Origin: Modestobacter sp. Leaf380
GTDB lineage: Bacteria; Actinomycetota; Actinomycetes; Mycobacteriales; Geodermatophilaceae
Assembly: GCF_001424485.1 (NCBI RefSeq)
Contig: NZ_LMQC01000020.1
Span: 434,001 to 498,000 of the forward strand
DNA length: 64,000 nucleotides
Direction: 5' to 3'
Shown: one piece after another, positions 1 through 10,982 of the stretch
Layout: the number at the start of each line of letters is the position of its first letter
Numbering within the stretch: position 1 is the stretch's first letter
Program-made: the position numbers and the translations under genes
Notes under the pieces: generated by a model
Told to the model about the DNA's origin: nothing
Seen by the model: only the letters and a program-made list of their open reading frames with translations
The model's database searches: none

Positions 1-917
1 ACGACGGGACGCCGCCGACCCCGGCCGACACCGGCGGGTACTTCGACCTGTCGACGCACAACGTGGCGCACGACTTCCGCCGCGAGGCGGTCTTCGCGCT
101 GGAGGCGATGGGCATCTCGGTGGAGTTCAGCCACCACGAGGTCGCCCCCGGCCAGCAGGAGATCGACCTGCGCTACGCCGACGCCCTGTCGATGGCCGAC
201 AACATCATGACGTTGCGGCACGTCGTCCGGGAGGTGGCGCTGGCCCAGGGCGTGCACGCCACCTTCATGCCCAAGCCGTTCACCGACCTGGCCGGCTCGG
301 CCATGCACACGCACCTGTCGCTGTTCGAGGGCGACCGCAACGCCTTCCACGACGCCAACGACCCGATGCGGCTGTCGACCACGGGCAAGCAGTTCATCGC
401 CGGGCTGCTGCGGCACGCCCGCGAGGTCACCGCCGTCACCAACCAGACGGTGAACTCCTACCGGCGGCTGCTGGCCGGCACCGAGGCCCCGACCGCGGCG
501 ACCTGGGGCAAGGCCAACCGCTCCGCGCTGGTGCGGCTGCCCTCCTACAAGCCCTCCAAGGCCAACTCGGCCCGGGTCGAGGTCCGCTCCCCGGACAGCG
601 CCTGCAACCCCTACCTGACCTTCGCGGTGCTGCTGGCCGCCGGGCTCAAGGGGATCGAGGAGGGCTACGAGCTCCCGCCCGAGGCCGAGGACGACGTCTG
701 GTCGCTCACCGACACCGAGCGCCGGGCCGCCGGCTACGAGGACCTGCCGGTCAGCCTGGGCGAGGCGCTGACCGCGATGCAGGACAGCGAGCTGGTCGCC
801 GAGACCCTCGGGGAGCACGTGTTCGAGTTCTTCCTGCGCAACAAGTGGGAGGAGTTCAACTCCTACCGGCGCAACGTGACGCCCTTCGAGCTGCGGCGGT
901 ACCTGCCGGGCCTGTGA
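1..917 (+). CDS. glnA2: Glutamine synthetase, GlnA2-like (3' part, start outside window)
   Basis: This is the C-terminal part of a type I glutamine synthetase-fold ligase; the reading frame is open to the first base, so the start lies upstream. The fragment shows the catalytic-domain signatures SHHEVAPGQQEIDLR, the KPF segment of the ATP-binding region and ARVEVRSPDSACNPY. The C-terminal position that carries the adenylylated Tyr in GlnA1 ([10 protein letters not shown]) seems to align with DDVWSL here, so adenylylation is not expected; that alignment was made by eye. Synteny with glnE matches GlnA2 of mycobacteria. In Streptomyces, GlnA2 acts as a gamma-glutamylpolyamine synthetase, so the substrate may be a polyamine rather than ammonia. 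A long hairpin follows the stop. Confidence 0.9.
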   Translation, partial: DGTPPTPADTGGYFDLSTHNVAHDFRREAVFALEAMGISVEFSHHEVAPGQQEIDLRYADALSMADNIMTLRHVVREVALAQGVHATFMPKPFTDLAGSAMHTHLSLFEGDRNAFHDANDPMRLSTTGKQFIAGLLRHAREVTAVTNQTVNSYRRLLAGTEAPTAATWGKANRSALVRLPSYKPSKANSARVEVRSPDSACNPYLTFAVLLAAGLKGIEEGYELPPEAEDDVWSLTDTERRAAGYEDLPVSLGEALTAMQDSELVAETLGEHVFEFFLRNKWEEFNSYRRNVTPFELRRYLPGL

Positions 918-922
918 CGAAG

Positions 923-981
923 GGCCCCGGTGCAGGGTCCCGGCCCACGCTCCGCGCGGGCCGGGACCCTGCACCGGGGCC
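923..981 (+). terminator. Very strong hairpin terminator after glnA2
   Basis: Two perfectly complementary 24-base arms (923-946 and 958-981) surround an 11-base loop. The hairpin starts 5 bases after the glnA2 stop. It lacks a U-run, as is common in high-GC actinobacteria. Confidence 0.85.
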
Positions 982-1000
982 GTTCCATATGCTCACCCCC

Positions 1001-1753
1001 GTGACCCGTCTGCTCGTCGTCGTGCCCTCCGACACCGACCCGCCGGCCCGGCTGGGGCAGTGGCTGGCCGACGCCGGGCTCGAGCTCGACGCCCGGCACT
1101 GCGACCGGGGTGACGAGCTGCCCGCCGACCTGACCGGGCACGACGGGCTGCTCGTGCTGGGCGGCCCGCAGTCCTCCCTGGACGACGCCGAGACCAGCCC
1201 CGAGCTGGTCGGTGTGCGGCACCTGCTGGCCCAGGCGCTGGCCGCCGACGTGCCGACGCTGGCGGTCTGCCTGGGCGCCCAGCTGCTGGCGCAGGTCGGC
1301 GGCGGCAGCACCCGGGTGGGGGCGGACGGGCCCGAGGTGGGCGCCACGCTGGTCGCCAAGCGGGACGCCGCCGACGTCGACCCGGTCTTCACCGGCCTGC
1401 CGCTGAGCCCCGACGTGCTCGAGTGGCACCACGACGAGATCGACCGGCTGCCCGAGGGCGCCACCCTGCTGGCCAGCAACCCGGCGTACCCGAACCAGGC
1501 CTACCGGGTCGGCCGGAACGTCTACGGCCTGCAGTTCCACATCGAGACGACCCCCGAGATCGTCCGCCAGTGGGCCGAGGGCGACCCCACCGGCGTCGCC
1601 GCCAGCGGGCGGGACCTGGAGACGGTCTGCCTGGCCGCGGCCGACGTGCACCCCGACCTCGAGGCGGTGTGGGCACCGTTCGCCGGCCGGTTCGCCGCCG
1701 TCGTGCACGCCCACGCGCAGGCCCGGGCCGCGCACCACCCCGCGACGGACTGA
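1001..1753 (+). CDS. Class I glutamine amidotransferase (GATase1-like)
   Basis: A 250-residue stand-alone amidotransferase-fold protein. The triad of class I amidotransferases is visible: Cys90 in LAVCLGAQLLA, then His180 and Glu182 in GLQFHIETTPE. It has no synthase domain, like the GMP-synthase-related GATase1 proteins that hydrolyse glutamine or gamma-glutamyl compounds. The GTG at 1001 is chosen because TATGCT at 988-993 lies exactly 7 bases upstream with no Shine-Dalgarno, the leaderless layout repeated across this window; an ATG at 989 in the same frame is the alternative. It ends 4 bases before glnE, so the two are probably co-transcribed. A role in glutamine or gamma-glutamylamine metabolism fits the setting but is inferred. 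Confidence 0.85.
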   Translation: MTRLLVVVPSDTDPPARLGQWLADAGLELDARHCDRGDELPADLTGHDGLLVLGGPQSSLDDAETSPELVGVRHLLAQALAADVPTLAVCLGAQLLAQVGGGSTRVGADGPEVGATLVAKRDAADVDPVFTGLPLSPDVLEWHHDEIDRLPEGATLLASNPAYPNQAYRVGRNVYGLQFHIETTPEIVRQWAEGDPTGVAASGRDLETVCLAAADVHPDLEAVWAPFAGRFAAVVHAHAQARAAHHPATD

Positions 1754-1757
1754 CCCG

Positions 1758-4700
1758 GTGGCGATGGTCGACCTGGCCGACGTCCCCCGCCGGGCCGTCG
1801 TCCGGCTGGTCCGGTTCGGCTTCGACGACGGCGCCCGCGCCGCCCGTCTGCTCAGCGACCCCGCGCTGGGCCTGTGGGACCTGGACAGCAACGAGCCCGC
1901 CGACCCCGAGGCCGCTCCCGTGGTGGCCGCGCTCGCCCGCGCCGGGGACCCCGACCTGGCGGCCCTGTCGCTGTGGCGCCTGGTCGAGGCCCTGGACGGC
2001 GCGGACCCCGCCGGCGGCTCGGCCGCCGCGCTGCTGGCCCGGCTGCGCGGGTCGGCGACGCTGCGTGGACGGCTGCTCGCCGTCCTCGGGGCGTCCTCGG
2101 GGCTCGCCGACCACCTGGTCGCGCACCCCGGTGACTGGACGGTGCTCGACGACGACGGCCGCGGCACCGCCCGGCCCACCCCGCACTTCCTGGAGCGCCA
2201 GCTGCTGGCCGCCGTCGGTGCGGACCCCGACGACCCGCCGTGGGGCGTCCGGCTGGGCTCCGCCGCCCCGGATGCCTCGCCCGAGCGGGTCCGGATGCTG
2301 CGCCGGGCCTACCACCGGGCGGTGCTGTCGCTGGCCGGCCGGGACCTCGGCGACGGCCTGCCCGCCGAGGACGTCGCCGGCGAGCTCGCCGACATCGCCG
2401 GTGCGGTGCTGTCGGCCGGGCTGGCCATCGCCGTGGCCGACCAGCCCGCCGACGCCACGCCCTGCCGGCTCGCCGTCATCGCGCTGGGCAAGACCGGTGG
2501 CCGGGAGCTCAACTACGTCAGCGACGTCGACGTCGTGTTCGTGGCCGAGCCGGTCACCGACGGGCCCGGCGAGCCCGACGAGCGGGCCGCCGTCGCCAGC
2601 GCGACCCGGGTCGCCGGCACCCTGATGCGGGTCTGCCGGGAGGCGGCCTGGGAGGTCGACGCGGCGCTGCGGCCCGAGGGCAAGGCCGGTGCGCTGGTGC
2701 GCACGGTGGCCTCCTTCGCCGCCTACTACGGGCAGTGGGCCAGCACCTGGGAGTTCCAGGCGCTGCTGAAGATGCGCCCGGTGGCCGGTGACCCCTCGCT
2801 GGGCCGGGAGTACGTCGACGCGCTGTGGCCGCTGGTCTGGAAGGCCGGCGACCGGCCCGGCTTCGTCGCCGAGGTGCAGGCCATGCGCCGTCGGGTCGAG
2901 TCGTTGATCCCGCCCGCGCAGGCCGACCGGGAGCTCAAGCTGGGGCGTGGCGGGCTGCGCGACGTGGAGTTCTCGGTCCAGCTGCTGCAGCTGGTGCACG
3001 GCCGGGTCGACGTCACGCTGCGCACCGGCGGCACCATCCCGGGGCTGCTCGCCCTGCAGGTGGGCGGGTACGTCGGCCGGGACGACGCCGCCACCCTGCT
3101 GGCCTCCTACCGGTTCCTGCGCACCGTGGAGCACCGGCTGCAGCTGCTGCGGCTGCGCCGCACCCACCTGCTGCCCACCGACGAGGTGCAGCTGCGCTGG
3201 CTGGCCCGCTCGCTGGGCTACAAGCCCGACCACCGCGGGGACGCCGTCGCGGTGCTGCGCGCGGAGCTGGCACTGCACACCCGTGAGGTGCGCCGGATCC
3301 ACGAGAAGCTCTTCTACCGGCCGCTGCTGTCCGCGGTGGCCCGGGTGCCCGGCGAGCAGCTCGCGCTGGGCTCCCAGGCCGCCGGCGCGTGGCTGCGGGC
3401 GCTGGGCTTCGCCGACCCCGACGGCGCGCTGCGCCACCTGGCGGCCCTGACCGGCGGGGTGTCCCGCTCGGCGTCGATGCAGCGGTACCTGCTCCCGGTG
3501 CTGCTGCAGACGCTGGCCTCCTGCGCCGACCCCGACGCCGGGCTGCTGGCCTACCGGCAGGTGTCGGAGGCCCTGGGCGGCAACCAGTGGTACCTGCGGC
3601 TGCTCCGGGACGAGGGCCAGGTCGCCGAGCGGCTGGCCATGCTGCTGGGCTCCAGCCAGTACGTCGCGGGGCTGCTCACCCGGACACCGGAGGCGCTGCG
3701 GCTGCTGGCCCGCGACGAGGAGCTCGAACCCCGCAGCGCCGCCACGCTGTCCTCGGCCTGGCGGCAGTCCGTGGCCCGCGCCGGGGACGCCGCCGAGGGC
3801 GTCAAGGTGCTGCGCGCGCTGCGCCGGACCGAGCTGCTGCGGGTGGCCTGCGCGGACCTGCTGGGCCGGCTGGACGTCGTCGCGGTCGGGGTGGCGCTGC
3901 GCGACGTCGCCGTCGCCACCCTGCAGGCCGGGCTGGACGCCGCCGTCCGCAGCTGGGCCGCGGACGCCAAGGTCACCGTCGACCAGGTCCCCGTGGACAT
4001 GGCCGTCATCGGGATGGGCCGGCTGGGCGGGCGGGAGATGAGCTACGGCTCGGACGCCGACGTGCTCTTCGTGCACCGGGTGCGCCCGGGCGCCGACGAG
4101 TCCAAGGCGGTCGGGGCGGCCAACGCGATCGCCCACGCCCTGCGCCGGCTGCTCGGGGAGCCCGCCCCGGACCCCGCGTTCGAGGTGGATGCCAACCTGC
4201 GCCCCGAGGGCCGGCAGGGCTCGATGTCGCGCAGCCTGTCCGCGTTCGGGGAGTACTACGCCCGCTGGGTCTCCGTCTGGGAGGTGCAGGCGCTGCTGCG
4301 GGCCGAGCCGGTGGCCGGGGACGAGGAGCTGGGCCGGCAGTTCTGCGACCTGGTCGACCCGATGCGCTGGCCGGCCGAGGGCCTCACCGACGCCCAGGTC
4401 GCCGAGATCCGGCGGATCAAGGCCCGGGTGGAGAGCGAGCGGCTGCCCCGCGGCGCCGACCCGGCCACGCACACCAAGCTGGGTCGCGGGGGGCTGGCCG
4501 ACGTCGAGTGGACGGTGCAGCTGCTGCAGCTGCAGCACGCCCACGACCACCCGGGCCTGCGGGTCACCCCGACCATCGCCGCGCTGGACGTGCTGGCCGC
4601 CGACGGGCTGCTGACCGGCGAGCAGGTGGCGGCGCTGCGCGAGGCGTGGGAGCGGGCCAGCCAGGCGCGCAACGCGGTCTTCCTGGTCCGCGGCCGCCCG

Positions 4701-4871
4701 GGGGACCAGCTGCCCCGCCCCGGCCTGGAGCTGTCCGGCGTCGCCCGGGCCAGCGGCTACGGCGCCGACGTCGACCCGGGGGAGTTCCTCGACGACTACC
4801 GCCGCGCGACCCGGCACGCCCGCACCGTCGTCGAGCAGGTCTTCTACGGCATGGAGCCCGACGGGTCCTGA
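1758..4871 (+). CDS. glnE: Bifunctional glutamine synthetase adenylyltransferase/adenylyl-removing enzyme
   Basis: GlnE adds AMP to, or removes it from, a Tyr of glutamine synthetase according to nitrogen state. The 1037-residue protein has the two nucleotidyltransferase domains of the family. The N-terminal one has GKTGGRELNYVSDVDVVFV near residues 244-262 and the C-terminal one has GMGRLGGREMSYGSDADVLF near residues 752-771. Both keep the paired Asp residues that bind metal. Each is followed by its helical GlnD/GlnE domain (RGGLRDVEF, RGGLADVEW). Length is normal for actinobacteria. The GTG start is 4 bases past the previous stop, suggesting translational coupling; an ATG lies two codons downstream. 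Its likely target is GlnA1, encoded at 19272-20708, which keeps the modified Tyr. Confidence 0.97.
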   Translation: MAMVDLADVPRRAVVRLVRFGFDDGARAARLLSDPALGLWDLDSNEPADPEAAPVVAALARAGDPDLAALSLWRLVEALDGADPAGGSAAALLARLRGSATLRGRLLAVLGASSGLADHLVAHPGDWTVLDDDGRGTARPTPHFLERQLLAAVGADPDDPPWGVRLGSAAPDASPERVRMLRRAYHRAVLSLAGRDLGDGLPAEDVAGELADIAGAVLSAGLAIAVADQPADATPCRLAVIALGKTGGRELNYVSDVDVVFVAEPVTDGPGEPDERAAVASATRVAGTLMRVCREAAWEVDAALRPEGKAGALVRTVASFAAYYGQWASTWEFQALLKMRPVAGDPSLGREYVDALWPLVWKAGDRPGFVAEVQAMRRRVESLIPPAQADRELKLGRGGLRDVEFSVQLLQLVHGRVDVTLRTGGTIPGLLALQVGGYVGRDDAATLLASYRFLRTVEHRLQLLRLRRTHLLPTDEVQLRWLARSLGYKPDHRGDAVAVLRAELALHTREVRRIHEKLFYRPLLSAVARVPGEQLALGSQAAGAWLRALGFADPDGALRHLAALTGGVSRSASMQRYLLPVLLQTLASCADPDAGLLAYRQVSEALGGNQWYLRLLRDEGQVAERLAMLLGSSQYVAGLLTRTPEALRLLARDEELEPRSAATLSSAWRQSVARAGDAAEGVKVLRALRRTELLRVACADLLGRLDVVAVGVALRDVAVATLQAGLDAAVRSWAADAKVTVDQVPVDMAVIGMGRLGGREMSYGSDADVLFVHRVRPGADESKAVGAANAIAHALRRLLGEPAPDPAFEVDANLRPEGRQGSMSRSLSAFGEYYARWVSVWEVQALLRAEPVAGDEELGRQFCDLVDPMRWPAEGLTDAQVAEIRRIKARVESERLPRGADPATHTKLGRGGLADVEWTVQLLQLQHAHDHPGLRVTPTIAALDVLAADGLLTGEQVAALREAWERASQARNAVFLVRGRPGDQLPRPGLELSGVARASGYGADVDPGEFLDDYRRATRHARTVVEQVFYGMEPDGS

Positions 4872-4945
4872 CCCGCCGGGACCGTCGGGACGCCGCGGCC
4901 GCCCGGGGGGGTTGGACCCCCGGGCCCGTGGGGAATGGCAGCACC

Positions 4946-5209
4946 GTGCCCGACGACCGTGAGCCCGCCACCATCACCCCCTACCGCGACGGCCCGCTGG
5001 TCGTCCGCGGTGACTTCCGGCTCGTCGACGCCGACGGCAACGAGTTCGACCCGGGCCGCGACGTCGTCGCGCTGTGCCGCTGCGGCAAGTCCGGGCTCAA
5101 GCCCTTCTGCGACGGCAGCCACAAGCGGTCCGGCTTCTCCGCGCCGTCGGCACCCCGCAAGGAACGACCGGCCACCCGGCTGGCCGCCCTGGAGGCCGAG
5201 GAGTCCTGA
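4946..5209 (+). CDS. CDGSH iron-sulfur domain protein
   Basis: A small (87-residue) CDGSH-type protein that should bind one 2Fe-2S cluster. The complete motif is present: Cys44, Cys46, Cys55 and His59 within CRCGKSGLKPFCDGSHKRSG. There is no membrane anchor, so it is expected to be cytosolic. Such proteins act as redox-active or cluster-transfer proteins; the partner here is unknown. It converges with the iron-containing redox enzyme downstream across a shared terminator. The GTG at 4946 gives a product with no spurious N-terminal extension. Confidence 0.9.
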   Translation: MPDDREPATITPYRDGPLVVRGDFRLVDADGNEFDPGRDVVALCRCGKSGLKPFCDGSHKRSGFSAPSAPRKERPATRLAALEAEES

Positions 5210-5215
5210 GACGCC

Positions 5216-5253
5216 ACGACGGCCCGCCTCCCACGTGGGGGGCGGGCCGTCGT
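5216..5253. terminator. Bidirectional terminator hairpin
   Basis: Arms of 17 bases (ACGACGGCCCGCC plus TCCC, and its complement with one T-G step) flank an ACGT loop. It lies between the convergent CDGSH gene and the iron-redox gene and can serve both. Confidence 0.8.
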
Positions 5254-5279
5254 CTGCGGCGGGTCAGGCGTCCACGTGG

Positions 5280-6377
5280 TCAGGCGTGCGCGGGGACCCC
5301 GGCGACGGTGCGCAGGGCGGTCCGGCCCGACGTCCACTCCTGCAGCACCCGGGCACCGGCCCGGGTCTCCAGCTCCAGCGCGACCGCGGCACCGAAGAGC
5401 ACGTCGCGGTGCACCTGCGGCTCGTCGCGCACCAGCGACCCGCACATGTCCACCGAGGCGACCTGCTCGTGCACCGCGTCGGCCTCGACGTGCTCGTCGT
5501 AGAACAGCGTGGCGTCGTCGCCCTTGGCCAGGCGGCGCAGCCCGGCGGCGTACCGGCGGCTGGGCTCGGTGGAGGTCATCTCCAGCAGCGCCAGGTGGCC
5601 GATCGTGGCCCCCCGCAGGCGTCGGTGCAGTCCGAAGAAGCTCATCGCGTTCAGCGTGGCCAGCTGCTCGGCGGGGGCCGCGTCCACGTAGGTGCCGTGG
5701 GTGTCGTCGAGGCCGAAGGTGCGCATCAGGCGCCCGAACAGGGCCGAGTGCATCCGGACGGCGGAGCCGCCGCCGTACTCGTCGGCCTGGATCTCCACCA
5801 GCGCGGCCTTGGCCCGGCCGGTCACCCGCGGGATCGCCCAGGTGTGCGGGTCGGCCTCCTTGAGGTGGTAGACCGACCGCAGGGTGAGGAACTCGGCCCA
5901 CTGGCGCTCGTCGGCCTGCTTGGCCATGAACGAGGACAGCGACGGCCCGTCGTCGGCGGACACCATGGCGGCCAGCTGCCGGTCCACCGTCTCCCCGGCC
6001 GGGGCGACGTCGTCGACCCAGCGGTCGGCCGCCTCGTGCAGGGCTGCCTCGAACCGGTCCTCGAGAACCGCACGCAGGCGCAGCAGGTCCGGGTCCCACT
6101 CCCAGCGCTCGTCGACCTCGGGGAAACCGCGGTAGTGCAGCTCGTAGCAGGTGTGCAGGGTGATCTGCAGGTCGTCGTCGGCCACCGGCACGGGGGTGGC
6201 GGCGGCCTGGTCGGCCAGCGCGAGGGTGGCGGGGGAGATCGACCGGCCACCGACGAGGTCGGCGAACAGCGCGGAGGAGAGGGGACCCCGGGGCTCAGGC
6301 AGCGGCATGCTCCTGGTCATGCCCAGCCCGGTGGGGGTCCTGAACACCCGCAGGTCAGGCCCGTGCGCGGTGTTCAC
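5280..6377 (-). CDS. Iron-containing redox enzyme family protein (heme oxygenase-like fold)
   Basis: A 365-residue protein resembling the 'iron-containing redox enzyme' (Haem_oxygenas_2) group, whose members hold a di-iron centre in a heme-oxygenase-like helical fold and modify small substrates. Possible metal-ligand segments include the helix with [14 protein letters not shown]-type helices, and [13 protein letters not shown] with closely spaced Glu/His near residues 290-305. The substrate cannot be read from sequence. Its convergent neighbour is a CDGSH Fe-S protein, a plausible electron donor, though that is inference. The N-terminal 20-25 residues are uncertain: GTG at 6377 is the longest start, with ATGs at 6320 and 6308 as alternatives. 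Confidence 0.8.
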   Translation of the reverse strand: MNTAHGPDLRVFRTPTGLGMTRSMPLPEPRGPLSSALFADLVGGRSISPATLALADQAAATPVPVADDDLQITLHTCYELHYRGFPEVDERWEWDPDLLRLRAVLEDRFEAALHEAADRWVDDVAPAGETVDRQLAAMVSADDGPSLSSFMAKQADERQWAEFLTLRSVYHLKEADPHTWAIPRVTGRAKAALVEIQADEYGGGSAVRMHSALFGRLMRTFGLDDTHGTYVDAAPAEQLATLNAMSFFGLHRRLRGATIGHLALLEMTSTEPSRRYAAGLRRLAKGDDATLFYDEHVEADAVHEQVASVDMCGSLVRDEPQVHRDVLFGAAVALELETRAGARVLQEWTSGRTALRTVAGVPAHA

Positions 6378-6463
6378 GACCGGGAAACACGCCCGATCCG
6401 GGGACTTGGTGCCATGGCGCAGGACCGGGACCGACAGGTCCGGCCGTCGAGCCAGGAGCGCCC

Positions 6464-8641
<2,178 letters not shown>

Positions 8642-8646
8642 CCGCA

Positions 8647-8677
8647 GACCCGGCGCCCCGACACGGGGCGCCGGGTC
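8647..8677. terminator. Bidirectional terminator hairpin
   Basis: Perfect 14-base arms (GACCCGGCGCCCCG and its complement) with an ACA loop lie between the convergent GSIII and chemoreceptor-like genes. Confidence 0.8.
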
Positions 8678-8680
8678 GCC

Positions 8681-10225
8681 TCAGCCCTCGAAGGCCGCCG
8701 CCATCCGGGCCTGCTCCTCCAGCACGTCGCCCATCCGGGCCTGGACGGCGTCCAGCTGGCCGATCTGCTGGCTGGTCGCCAGGATCCCGGCGGACACCGA
8801 GCGGGTGGTGTCCTGGATGCCGGCGATCTGGTCGGCGACCCGCTGGGTGGCGCCGGCGGTCTCCCGGGCCAGCTCCTTGACCTCGTTGGCCACGACGGCG
8901 AACCCGCGGCCCAGCTCCCCGGCCCGGGCGGCCTCGATGGTGGCGTTGAGGGCCAGCAGGTTGGTCTGGTCGGCGATGCCGGAGATGATCCGGATGACCT
9001 CGCCGATGGCCGTGGACGCCTCGCCCAGCGCGTCGACCTCGGCGGTCATGGCGGCGGCCTGGCCGACGGCGGCCTCGGCCACCCGGCCGGCGTCGTCGGC
9101 GGCCTGACGGAGCCGGGCCACGGTGTCCAGCAGCGCGCGGGCGTTGGTCGCGTCGTTCTCGGTGCGGCGGACGACCTCCAAGCGCTGGGACACCAGCTGG
9201 GCCACGTTGCGCAGCGCCGAGGCGCGGGACTCGGACAGGTCGATGGTGGCGGTGGTGAAGAAGTCCATCGTGCCGATGACCTGACCGCCGATGGTGATCG
9301 GGAAGCACACCCCGGACCGGACGCCGGCCCGCTGAGCGGCGGGCGCCCGGACGCAGTCGGTGATCTCGGCGAGGTCGCGGACGAAGACCAGGTCGCGGGC
9401 CCGCCAGGCCCGCCCGGACAGCCCGACGCCCTCGGCGAAGCTGGCGCCCAGGGTGACCTCGCGGAACTCGGCACCGGCGGAACCGGACTCGGTCTCGAAG
9501 CGGAGCAGGCCGCTGACGGTGTCCAGCGCCCAGAACGACCCGTAGGCCCACCCGAAGGCGCTGCGGACGGTGTCCAGCGCGGTGCGCAGGGCGTCGGCCT
9601 GGGTGGTGGCGTTCCCGATCTCGGTGACGACGGAGGTGACGGCGAGGCGGTCGTCGACGGTCTCCTGGAGCAGCGCCTCGGCCAGTGCGCGGCGGCGGGC
9701 GTGTGCGGTGAGCCGGGCCAGGGCCTCCCACTTCTCCGCCCGGGCGCCGAAGAAGGGCAGTTCGGTGCGGGCGTAGAACTCCTGCAGGGCCACCACCTCG
9801 CCGTCCTCGAGGACCGGCAGGAAGCACCCCTGGCCCGCCCCGGCGGCCGAGGCCGTGGCCCAGCGGGTGCAGGTGGCGGCGTCCGTCGTGGGGCCGGCCA
9901 GGACCGGGGTGCGGCGGGCCAGTGCCTGGCCGCCCAGCCCGGACTCCCGGGTGAGCACCCGCGCCCGGTCCCAGGAGCGCTCCATGGTCGGGACCAGCGG
10001 CCCGGTCTCGTGGGCCAGCACCAGGCCACCGGGGCCCGGCAGCCAGACGGCGCCGTAGTCCAGGCCCAGGGCCCGCACCAGCGTGGCGACGACGACGCGG
10101 TGCGCCGAGGCCTCGTCGGAGACCCCGGAGTCCAGCGCGGCGATGACCTCCTCCAGCGCCTCGACGTCGCGGGGGACGTCGGCGGGGTGGGTCGTGGTCA
10201 CCCGGGTCTTGGGTCGTCCCAGCAC
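8681..10225 (-). CDS. Soluble GAF-domain methyl-accepting chemotaxis-type sensor
   Basis: A 514-residue protein with two GAF-like sensory segments (about residues 30-180 and 190-345) followed by a chemoreceptor signalling domain. The hairpin-tip hallmark [21 protein letters not shown] lies near residues 430-450 and is followed by [15 protein letters not shown]. There is no transmembrane segment, so it is a cytoplasmic receptor sensing a small ligand or redox/light state through GAF. The GTG at 10225 is preferred because GAGGAG sits 5 bases upstream; a longer frame to 10279 lacks such a site. No che or flagellar genes are in the window, so its output pathway is not visible. Confidence 0.88.
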   Translation of the reverse strand: MLGRPKTRVTTTHPADVPRDVEALEEVIAALDSGVSDEASAHRVVVATLVRALGLDYGAVWLPGPGGLVLAHETGPLVPTMERSWDRARVLTRESGLGGQALARRTPVLAGPTTDAATCTRWATASAAGAGQGCFLPVLEDGEVVALQEFYARTELPFFGARAEKWEALARLTAHARRRALAEALLQETVDDRLAVTSVVTEIGNATTQADALRTALDTVRSAFGWAYGSFWALDTVSGLLRFETESGSAGAEFREVTLGASFAEGVGLSGRAWRARDLVFVRDLAEITDCVRAPAAQRAGVRSGVCFPITIGGQVIGTMDFFTTATIDLSESRASALRNVAQLVSQRLEVVRRTENDATNARALLDTVARLRQAADDAGRVAEAAVGQAAAMTAEVDALGEASTAIGEVIRIISGIADQTNLLALNATIEAARAGELGRGFAVVANEVKELARETAGATQRVADQIAGIQDTTRSVSAGILATSQQIGQLDAVQARMGDVLEEQARMAAAFEG

Positions 10226-10334
10226 GGTGGCTCCTCGGCGTGGTCGTGGCGGTGGTGCCGACGACCTCACTACGGACACATGCGGAACTAGTTGAGTCGA
10301 AAAACCGGGTCCCTCAGGGGAGCCGGCGGGTGGG

Positions 10335-10508
10335 TCAGGAGGCCAGGCGCAGGCGGGTCCGGCGGCGCGGGGCCCAGACGGCGAAGCGCTCGTCGGACAG
10401 TGCCGCGTCCAGGCAGGGACCGCTCATGGAGCAGCGGGCGCCTTCGCACGCGCAACCGCCGACCAGGGCCAGCTCGGGGCGGGGAGCGGCAGGGGTGGTG
10501 CGGGCCAT
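10335..10508 (-). CDS. Small Cys-rich protein, unknown function
   Basis: A 57-residue protein with four cysteines close together (Cys19, Cys21, Cys26, Cys32) and a basic C-terminal tail. The clustered cysteines suggest metal binding or a disulphide cluster. GAGGAG lies 6 bases before the ATG, a strong translation signal that supports it as a gene. It follows the chemoreceptor-like gene's promoter region on the same strand and is the last chromosomal gene before the integrated element. I do not recognise the family. Confidence 0.6.
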   Translation of the reverse strand: MARTTPAAPRPELALVGGCACEGARCSMSGPCLDAALSDERFAVWAPRRRTRLRLAS

Positions 10509-10684
10509 CGGTTGCTCCTCGTGGTCGGGTGTTGACTCGACGATAGTGCGGGGAGACATGTCGATTCGACGGCGAGGAGTGCCGAGACCGCCGGTCGGCT
10601 CGGGCAGGTCGCGCCCTGGTGGTGGACGCTTCCCGGCCGGGTCGTCCACCCGGCCGCCCCCCGACCCTCCGACGGGCAGACGCA

Positions 10685-10722
10685 CCGCGGCCCCCGACCT
10701 CGGGTGAGGTCGGGGGCCGCGG
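10685..10722 (-). terminator. Ancestral glnA1 terminator, stranded by the insertion
   Basis: A perfect 17-base stem (CCGCGGCCCCCGACCTC and its complement) with a GGGT loop lies 15 bases outside the left copy of the 29-bp repeat. Before integration it would have stood just after the glnA1 stop codon. It is now 8.5 kb from glnA1. Confidence 0.7.
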
Positions 10723-10737
10723 TCGCGTGCCGGTGGA

Positions 10738-10766
10738 TCAGATGTCGTAGTACATCGCGAACTCGT
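10738..10766. repeat. Attachment-site repeat, left copy (attL core)
   Basis: These 29 bases are identical to 19272-19300, the last 29 bases of glnA1 including its stop codon. Bases on both sides differ (10737 a versus 19271 c; 10767 t versus 19301 g), so the identity block is exactly 29 bp. This is the signature of site-specific integration into the 3' end of a gene. Confidence 0.92.
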
Positions 10767-10982
10767 TCCCGCTAGACGGTTGCGATGAGCTGGTGCTAGT
10801 TCTACCGTCTGAGCTGCGGGTAATCGCACCAGGAAAACGAGGTGTTGTCGAAGAGAGTTAGCTCTGTTGCGGACTTTTCGCGGACCTGCGGACTACCTGC
10901 GGACCAGAACAAAGCCGCCCCGCCGTCGGGTGCAACCGACGACAGGGCCTTGATCCCCACCCTGAGTAGAGGACGAGGACCC
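10767..10982. other. Left-end non-coding segment of the element with repeated GCGGAC sites
   Basis: No convincing gene lies in these 216 bases. An inverted repeat AGACGGT/ACCGTCT spans about 10773-10810. GCGGAC occurs four times at 10869, 10880, 10888 and 10899, the last two within the repeated string ACCTGCGGAC-like. The same hexamer recurs at the right end, so these are candidate arm-type binding sites for the integrase. Confidence 0.5.

Noticed and set aside
1389-4817. Very long open frame on the minus strand opposite glnE (over 1100 codons)
   Set aside because: It is the antisense shadow of a high-GC gene: composition is Arg/Gly/Gln-rich without motifs, while the plus-strand frame is clearly GlnE.
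10240-10707. Plus-strand frames across the chemoreceptor start and small Cys-rich gene
   Set aside because: Arg/Pro-rich, without a ribosome-binding site, and opposite a minus-strand gene with a strong one.
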